The translations under genes and the position numbers were made by a program. The notes beneath the pieces were generated by a model. It saw only the letters and a list, made by a program, of their open reading frames with translations. It was not told where the DNA came from and made no database searches. From Megaleporinus macrocephalus (Eukaryota; Chordata; Actinopteri; Characiformes; Anostomidae), in assembly GCA_021613375.1 (NCBI GenBank), contig CM038720.1, forward strand, positions 5,846,462 to 5,910,461: 64,000 bases of DNA, read 5' to 3'. Shown here one piece after another: positions 57,012-64,000 of the stretch; the stretch's first letter is position 1, and the number at the start of each line of letters is the position of its first letter.

Positions 57012-58990
57012 GTGGTGGGCTTGTGACCAGTCGAAACAAGTCAGGAACACGAAAGCATTATATCTTTCCAATGAAGTTCTTAAACTGACCCCCCCAAAAC
57101 AGGCTGGAACGGAAAGGAACCCCAAAGGAAAGCAGTTTTCAAAAGTGCAAAGTTTGAGTATAACTATCAATCAGCGTCATTCAGTTGAAATCAGAAGTAA
57201 AATATAAAACGTTTCTCTCTTATTCACAGTCGCCAACGTCTTTTTTTTTCTTCTTCTGAATATAGGATACATTAGCACTGAGGCAATCAATGATCTTTCC
57301 CTGTGACATGCAGTTCCATTGCTTTCAGATGCACAGATGCACGTTCTCCTAGGTTTCATATACATGGTATTTAACACTGGGGTCCAAAATTCAGGTTCAT
57401 CTGCAGTGGCCGATACATACAGTGATAAAAAAAATACAAACTAATATAAAAAGAAAACAGAAGAAGACGTTCCAGCAGACGTAGCTTCCTTTTAACGTTC
57501 CAGGAACTCCATATACTCGTATTCCGGAGACGAGGAGTGGAACGTTTTAACGATGCTGGAGGAATTCCGTTGGGGATGCCAATGGATGCTGAACCTTGAG
57601 ATTCAAACGGTGTCCATGGTTTGAGGTTCAGTCACCCTTGGGTTTGGAGTCTAATGAGAGTTTGATGACGGTTGAGGTGGTCCAGACCAGGCTTTAGGCC
57701 CCGCCGTACCCTCGGGCACTGCTTCTAGAGTTGAAACCAAAGTGGCTAGAACTTTTCCTGCCAACTTCTAGAAAAGTGAGGCCATTTTTTAGCCATAGTT
57801 TGCAAATTTGCACAGTTTCCCACTTGACCCTGAAAAAAGTGACCAGCGTTTGGTGTCCTGATTGATTCTTTGGTTTTGTGCTGGAACTACAAAGCTCATT
57901 AGCATTAAATGTTGGCATAGTAACAGTATGGAAAGCGAAACAATATGGCCGTTCTGGACATCTGGGAACTCAGAGCATCCCAGCTCAACGTCTATGAACA
58001 GTTTGAAGCCAAAAGAAGTATGGACTGCAATTGTTTGGCTGCTGTTGGGGTAGAAAAAGCCTCTAAAAGCTGCGATGCTAATGTTGAGGAGTTGTTTGGT
58101 TCATTTATTTTAAAAATGGATGGTGATTCACAGTTAATATAGCACCAAAAAACTCTATGTTGTGAATAAAACTCTTGTACGAAGCAGCTTCGGCTGGAAA
58201 TTGGCCAATCATCTCACTGTATCTAGCAGCATCGTACTAAGCCTGCCTAAAAGGCCTAAAACTTCTTATTAGCATATATTTTATGGGTGCTGTCATGATG
58301 AAATGACCTCACAACTTATCTGGGTCGGAGTGCTTTTGAAGCTCCACCTCTTTCATTGGGAAAAAATGGACTTTCTCTACTTTCCAGGGCAAAAGCTGTG
58401 CAGTTAGCCGTTCACAATAGACATCAACTCCCAGAATTCATAGCAAAAGTACAACAACATTACCAGAAACGTCTGTCCACAAACATATGGCACTGTAAAG
58501 TGTATTACGCTAGATATTATAGTTGATGGTTATGAGCTTTGCTGGTCGACTACATTGGGGGAACCAAACAGAGAGCTAACAGGCTAACAGGCTGACATGT
58601 TATTGATATTTAGTGTCAAGGTTTAAAACCATAGTAACTTATAATGTAAAGTTACACACGTTATACATCCGGGTTGGCCGTATTAATCAATTAATATACC
58701 TCATCACCTGTATCTTCTATGCATATATGTATTTATGTATGTATTATTTATACACATACAGTATGTGTATGTATAAAGATTTATTATGGTCCCTGGAAGT
58801 GGGGGTGGTAGTGTGGCCAATGGACAGAGCTAATAATATTAATAATAATGTAAATATATACACATATGGACAAAGTTGAAGAAAGAAAAAACCCACAACT
58901 GTCACTGAAAGAACTTGAAAGTAATAATAAATACAAATGTACTGAAAATCAACCAATGGCACTGCTTTGAAATAAATGAAATAATTGAAA
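57011..58990. other. Unassigned unique sequence
   Basis: About 2 kb without recognised repeats. Short open frames exist (minus strand 57694-57918, 74 codons, ending NSRSSARGYGGA; plus strand 57945-58142, 65 codons), but neither carries a domain I recognise. From about 58600 the sequence becomes AT-rich. It could be intronic or UTR sequence of a nearby gene. Confidence 0.35.
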
Positions 58991-58995
58991 CTATC

Positions 58996-59285
58996 AATCC
59001 ATCCATCCATCCATTATCTTCCGCTTTATCCCACTACTCAGGGTCACAGGGGAGCTGGAGCCAATCCCAGCGTCATTGGATGAAGGTAGGGTACCCCATC
59101 GACAGGTCACCAGTCCATCGCATGGCTAACACACTCTCATATCTACGGGCAGTGTAGAGTGAGGATCCTAACATATATGTGTTTGGACTGTGGGAGGAAA
59201 CCGGAGTACCTGGAGGAACCCACTCAAGCACGGAGAGAACATACACACTCCACACAGAACCACCTGGACTGGGAATCCAATCTGG
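58996..59285 (+). mobile_element. Fish LINE 3'-region fragment
   Basis: It begins with a CCAT tandem tail (ATCCATCCATCCATTATC), then GGGTCACAGGGGAGCTGGAG, GTGGGAGGAAACCGGAGTAC and ACACACTCCACACAGAACC. The order is that of a very common fish retroposon, here in the opposite orientation to 45893-46205. Confidence 0.8.
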
Positions 59286-60270
59286 CCTGGACAAAAATGA
59301 TGGAACCCCTAGAGAAGAAAATCATTTGGCTGCAGGGATGTTTTAACTAAGTTGTGTCCTGTAATCAGATCACAGGCGTCTTCAAACTTCAAACTAAAGG
59401 GTAAAAAGTGTATCCACTGTGCTGTTTGGTATCGTGGTGTGTACCACACTGAACATGGACCACCAACATGGATTCTGTTGAAGCACAATTCGCAAGCAAT
59501 ATTGATTTTCAGTACATTTGTATTTATTATTACTTTTTCAGTTTTAAGTTTCAGTGACCACTGTGGTTCCTCTAATTCAGTCACTACTGATAGACTCATC
59601 AGTGTAGGCATATCTGAGGTTACCGGACTGTGAAAATGGGTTCATATAGTATGATATGTTCATGGTTACGTGCCAAAAGGGGGGAAATTGTGCAAATTTT
59701 CACCAAACTACAACTTTCCGAGTCTCAAATGATCAGCTATACGCTAAATGGCCCACATTTTGACCCTGTTTCATCCAATAACTGCACAACCGAGGAGCCT
59801 GAAGCAGCAGGACCCTCCCTGGAGGGGCGAGGTTTCATATCAAGCACCCACTTTTATCAAAACTTGGCAGAGAGTCTACCTTTACCCAGATCCATCACCC
59901 TGAAACGGAAAAAAGAGAAAAAAAAATACAAATGCTACACTACAAACCTCTAGCGAAAGTGGAACACCGACTTTCCTCCGAAAATATATCAAACCGAGCA
60001 GAGAACCTGACATAGTTTCACAACAGTACAAGATTAGAGTTGGCCTGCGATTAAAATCCCAACCCATGTAGGTCATGGTTAAAGATCGAACAGCTTCATC
60101 TGAGAGCAGCTCTGGCTTCGAGTTCGCATATACTCTCCAACAGCAAGCGGGCCTGTATATGGAACAACGCTGAAACTATCAAACGGTACCTTTTTTTTCA
60201 GGTCTGCATAACGAGAATACCAAAAATCTTGTCCATCGTTAAAGGACATCCACATTCGAGACTTATAAGA
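59286..60270. other. Unassigned sequence
   Basis: About 1 kb without recognised gene or repeat. Plus-strand open frames of 93-107 codons lack domains. Confidence 0.4.
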
Positions 60271-60292
60271 AGTCTAACTTAGCGCTGGTTAC

Positions 60293-60305
60293 CTTGTTCA
60301 CCCCT
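60293..60305 (-). other. Candidate microexon copy (unit A, 13 nt)
   Basis: On the minus strand TTTCATACAG is followed by 13 nt AGGGGTGAACAAG and donor GTAACC. Same structure as unit B, with TGA in one phase. Confidence 0.2.
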
Positions 60306-61091
60306 CTGTATGAAAGAGAAAATACACAAAGATAGACAACAGAAAAAAGAAAAACTAAAATGGTTATAAAACCCAGAAAACAAGTGTATTGGATTAAGTA
60401 GGCGTGTAACGATGCACAAGCTTTGCGATGTATACTGTGGGTTTTGCACCAGATGTAAAAAGATAAGAATTATTAATTTATTAATTTTGCTTTTACTTGC
60501 TGGTAAAAGAAGGCCAGAGCCCCTGGTCAATCAGAGCATCTAACTGGCTGAGCTGTGGTTGAAGCCGCTGTACAGTACTTAATATACGTACTAGGGGTTA
60601 CATGAAAGTCCAGTTGACTTCAACTAATCGCTAATGAGATCATAAACGAAACCACGGCGACCTCAAAGATCTGTCCTATGATGAAGACTAAGGTCAGTAT
60701 GGCGTGATGTGCCCTTTCCAACGAGCCCTGAATCGAATTGCTGGACTTTAGGGAACCGGAGATACGGACCCTAGAACCTTGCAAATTTGTATCCTACTTA
60801 GGCGCACCCTAGGCGGACTTGTCCAGAGAGCCGGAGGAATTTAGAGCCCTATAACTTTAAATTTCACAGGATTTTCAACCTCACATTAATTTTTCTGGTA
60901 AAAGAAGGCCAGAGCCCCTGGTCAATCAGAGCATCTGACTGGCAGAGCTGTGGTTGAAGCCGCTGTACAGTACTTAATATATGTACTAGGGGTTACATGA
61001 CTTCAGAAGTTCCAACCTCACATGAATTTTCCTTATAGTCTTGGAAAAAAACATTCCAGATTTATAAGAAGTCTAACTTATCACTGGTTAC

Positions 61092-61104
61092 CTTGTTTAC
61101 CCCT
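61092..61104 (-). other. Candidate microexon copy (unit B, 13 nt)
   Basis: On the minus strand TTTCATACAG is followed by 13 nt AGGGGTAAACAAG and the weaker donor GTAACC. The one-base longer length would break the frame, and it contains TAA in one phase. Confidence 0.2.
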
Positions 61105-61724
61105 CTGTATGAAAGAGAAAATACACAAAAATGGACAATAGGCAAATAAAAAAACTAAAATGGTTATAAAACCAAGAAAACAAGTGTATTGGATTAAGTA
61201 GGGATGTAACGATGCACAAGTTTTGCAATGTATACCAGTGGGTTTTGCACCAGAAAACCCCAAAAAACCAACAAAAAAAAATATATTAATTTCGCTTTTA
61301 CTTGCTGGTAAAAGAAGGTCAGAGCCCCTGGTCAATCAGAGCATCTGTATAGTACTTAATATATGTACTAGGGGTTACATGACTTCAGAAGTTATTTGAT
61401 GGAAGTCCAGTTGACTTCACCTAATCTCTAATCAGATCATGAACAAAACCACGTTGACTTGAAAGATGGGCACTATAATGAAGACTAAATCCACATGCCA
61501 GTAGAGCATGATGTGCCCTTTCCAACGAGCCCTGGATCGAATTGCCAGCCTTTAGGGAACTGGAGATACGGACCCTAGAACCTTGTATCCTACTTAGGCG
61601 CACCCTAGGTGGACTTGTCCAGAGAGCCGAAGGAATTTAGAGCCTTATAACTTGAATTTTCCTTATAGTCTTGGGGAAACACATTCCAGACTCTTAAGAG
61701 GTCTAAGAGGTTATTGCTGCTTAC

Positions 61725-61736
61725 CTTGTTCCCCCT
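61725..61736 (-). other. Candidate 12-nt microexon (unit C)
   Basis: On the minus strand a long pyrimidine tract (about 61800-61743) leads to CATACAG, then 12 nt AGGGGGAACAAG, then GTAAGC, a consensus donor. Twelve nucleotides keep the reading frame, as in many neuronal microexons (RGNK, GGT or GEQ depending on phase). No flanking exon could be located, so the host gene is unknown. Splice-like strings can arise by chance, but the same cassette is present in the two neighbouring units. Confidence 0.3.
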
Positions 61737-62830
61737 CTGTATGAAAAAGAAAATACACAAACACAGATAAAAAAGGCAAAAAAAATAAAAAAAAAAGAGA
61801 CTGAAATGGTTACACAACCAAGAAAAACAAGTGGCAATTAATGTGCGCACCATCATCACATTCATACGCTTGTTCATTCATTTCAAATGTATCGTTAAAA
61901 CGGAACATGACAACTGGATCCATTAAGTGGGATGAGCAACCCCCGGACGCTCACGGGCTCATAACTCAGCGAAATGAATCCACGGGCTGAAATCCATTAT
62001 CCCTGGAGATAGACACATTATTCAGGGCATGAGACACGGACCCTCGTAGCTTTCAGAGTCAGAGTTAAGATGACAGTGGATACATACATACATATACAAG
62101 TATATGACAGGGGCTGATGTTAATGTACACTTCGTCTATATGACCTAGATGTTATTCAATACAGTATAAACCATTTCTACAGGATTTTCACTCTAATAAA
62201 TTCATACTGTACACGGCTTTTGCATCCCCGTCTGCAGGCCTGGCCTTTTTACAGTCAGGGCTGCTGGAGCACTCTCAAAAACCCATGTGTTGATTAACAA
62301 TCGCTATTTAAACCCACTTTCCATCCAAAAGATCACATAGTACCTTAGTATTGTATTAAGTAGGGGCGTGACGATGCACAAGCCTTGTGATGTATATTGT
62401 GGGTTTGGCACCAGATGTGAAAAAAAGAGAAATTCTGATATTAATTTAGCTTTTACTTGGAAGAGCAGAGCACCTGGTAAAAGCATAATCCCAAAACGTA
62501 CTCCAGTCCTAAAATCTGATTGGCTGAGCTGTGGTTGAAGTTGTAGTAAAGTACTTTATAGATGCACTAGGGGTTGCATGCCTCCAGAAGTCAACAGTTA
62601 TTTGATGAAACTCGGGCTGATGTCAAATCTTCGCTGAAACCACAGAGCCTGGTGTGCCCTTTCCAACGAGGCCTGGATCACAATGCTGGCCTTCAGGCAA
62701 CCTGAGATATGGAGCCTAAAACTCTTGCACACGTGTATCCTACTTAGGCGCACCCGAGGCGTACTTGCTGAAACGCCTGCCTGCAGTAGAAGTCTGGAGA
62801 AATGTAGAGCCCTATAACTTCAACAACTTC

Positions 62831-63625
62831 CCTCTCCAACCTCACATGACTTTTTCTTACAGTCTTCAGGAAACCAGAGATAACGCACATATGGACCTTA
62901 ATGACTCTCCAGGCCCCTCATCGGTTCTCCTCTCTGAGGCATCCTCGTTGTTGGTGTTGTTCCATTAAAACAAGGTTACACCTGGCTTCTTATCTGAATT
63001 TGTCGTCCCACCTTAAATGGTGCAGCAGTTACATTCCAACACCTTTTAAGGTGGAAGGAGACATTCATGAAGGTGGACTTTGTTGGGGCTGGGTAGTGTA
63101 TCTGAGCTGCACGTTCATAAGTAGATGCTAAAAGTAGCTCAGTGTAGCTCCTGATCTCAGTGGCCATTGAAAGGTTCTTCTCATAGCTGTAGCTGACGGA
63201 GATAAATGGCTTAATTTCAGAACATAACGTTTGCGAAAGGTTTGGATAGAACCTGACAACTGTTATGGTGCTATCATGTACCACTGTATGGCGTATCGTG
63301 GGTATATAGGGTAAACAACCTAACCAGTGTTAAACCTGACCTGTAAAATCCCAGTTTATTAGCTACCACTACCGCTTCAGCTCGGCAGATAGCTGGGGCT
63401 GCTTTTCTGACCCCTGGTCGTTATAGCCATTTTTTAAGTCTGTTGGTGGCGTGCAGGTCCATGAATGACCACTAGAGTGAATGACCTTCATGAATAAAAG
63501 GTCATCTTGGGAGACGTTCAGGGTTCTCTCCTTTGATCTGACCTGGAACAACTCCTGCCCAGACCAGCCCAGCACTCTCCACCACATTCGTCCATTTAGT
63601 AACAGCATCGTTAGATTCCATAAGA
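62831..63625. other. Unassigned sequence
   Basis: Ordinary sequence without recognised gene or repeat. Open frames of 67-102 codons lack domains. Confidence 0.4.
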
Positions 63626-63629
63626 TCTC

Positions 63630-63955
63630 TGTGGGACGTAGCGGACATGTGCCTTTTGTTTATCTACTTATTTCTCCTGTTTTGTGGTAGGGAGTTAGGG
63701 GTAGTTAGGGGAGTTAGGGTAGTTAGGGGTAGTTAGGGGTAGTTTTGTTTGCTTTGTTTAGTTAGATTTCTTTCTTTGTTTTGTTATTTTGGCGTTTGCC
63801 CGTCCCTGAAGCCAACGTCCCATCCATCACTCATTTGTTGACAATAAACTTTCACTTTTCTGGTTTGAGCAGTGCCCGGTGTTTGGTCTGGCAGAGGTCA
63901 GCGGAGAGAACCCACTCTCTATTTCTGTTTTCTGACCCTAGACCAGGTCGTAACA
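63630..63955 (+). mobile_element. Possible LTR of a retrotransposon
   Basis: The segment ends TCGTAACA and contains ACAATAAACTTTCACTTT (about 63840-63857), a polyadenylation-signal context typical of fish gypsy-type LTRs. It is followed after one base by a primer-binding-site-like TGG sequence. The left boundary is not resolved (TG at 63630 or 63648 are options). The internal region lies beyond the window, so the call is tentative. Confidence 0.35.
63688..63743. repeat. TAGTTAGGGG short tandem repeat
   Basis: Six or so units of 9-12 bp based on GTTAGGGG and GTTAGGG. It resembles the vertebrate telomere repeat TTAGGG but is irregular and lies inside the LTR-like segment. Confidence 0.85.
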
Positions 63956-63956
63956 A

Positions 63957-63978
63957 TGGTACCAACGGGATTCGACTC
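63957..63978 (+). other. Primer-binding-site-like sequence
   Basis: TGGTACCAACGGGATTCGAC lies one base after the LTR-like end. The reverse complement ends GGTACCA and has a TCGAATCCC stretch, like the 3' end of a tRNA with its T-loop. The spacing is three bases short of a canonical tRNA, so only a partial match is likely. Confidence 0.3.
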
Positions 63979-64000
63979 GTCACTTTTGGGTTTCCAGTTG

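Larger units (their letters stand above)
60279..62830. repeat. Long-period tandem duplication (about 640-800 bp units)
   Basis: Three recognisable units and a partial fourth. Each starts with CCCCTCTGTATGAAAGAGAA-type sequence (60301, 61100, 61733), passes through TAAAATGGTTATAAAACC, AAGCCTTGTGATGTATA-type sequence, GGTAAAAGAAGGCCAGAGCC, TACTAGGGGTTACATG and CCTTTCCAACGAGCCCTG, and ends with GCGCACCCTAGGCGGACTTG. Unit spacing is about 805 and 635 bp. The partial fourth unit, from about 62345, lacks the first block. The right part of each unit is the dispersed family seen at 29195. Confidence 0.85.

Noticed and set aside
57694..57918. 74-codon minus-strand frame ending NSRSSARGYGGA
   Set aside because: The end looked faintly RNA-binding-protein-like, but there is no domain, splice context or neighbouring exon.

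Overview
The window looks like nuclear DNA of a ray-finned fish, probably a teleost. The evidence is the mix of mobile elements: at least five Tc1-like transposons in different states of decay, hAT elements, many short inverted-repeat elements, fish-type LINE tails and a LINE-1 (Tx1/L1 clade) ORF2 end. There are also long (TA)n and (GA)n microsatellites and a great deal of minisatellite DNA. I found no complete host protein-coding gene, tRNA, rRNA or CRISPR array. Most long open frames come from tandem repeats with a period divisible by three, or from pyrimidine-only strands that cannot form stop codons.

Layout. 1-1420 is a 43-bp minisatellite with a 129-bp higher-order repeat. 2.0-4.1 kb holds a (GA)n tract, a minus-strand Tc1 remnant and a second transposon-like repeat. 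5.2-10.5 kb is two arrays of one 20-bp unit, separated by DNA that includes a hAT element with a perfect 8-bp target duplication and a Tc1 element with both ends. 11.2-13.4 kb has a 42-bp array built from a transposon-end sequence and a 41-bp palindromic array. 14.9-21.7 kb is almost pure pyrimidine on the plus strand, made of three successive satellites, and is followed by a (GA)n tract and a G-quadruplex-prone C-rich array. 23.3-25.4 kb holds a fold-back element and a Tc1 remnant. 26.15-27.4 kb is a hAT-like element that keeps a broken BED zinc finger.

28-34.3 kb is dispersed repeats, a 43-bp array, a 39-bp array and a palindrome attached to a 73-bp tandem repeat. 35.25-36.0 kb is a 5'-truncated LINE-1. 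37.8-39.0 kb is a nested inverted-repeat composite. 41.2-42.1 kb is another minus-strand Tc1. 44.4-46.2 kb holds two copies of a 250-bp inverted-repeat element and a LINE fragment. 48.3-54.0 kb is three blocks of one 42-bp satellite, with a CpG-rich island at 51.3-51.7 kb that looks like a promoter and first exon on the minus strand. 54.6-55.8 kb is Tc1-derived. 60.3-62.8 kb is a long-period tandem duplication in which each of three units carries a microexon-like splice cassette on the minus strand. The last 350 bases look like the edge of an LTR retrotransposon.

The best candidates for host function are the CpG-island exon, the triplicated microexon-like cassette, and a few complex repeat-free stretches (near 22.8, 27.7, 33.6, 37.3, 43.9 and 56.4 kb) that could be conserved non-coding or intronic DNA. 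Many single-base indels inside the arrays between 13.1 and 21.6 kb suggest residual long-read errors, so copy numbers there are approximate.
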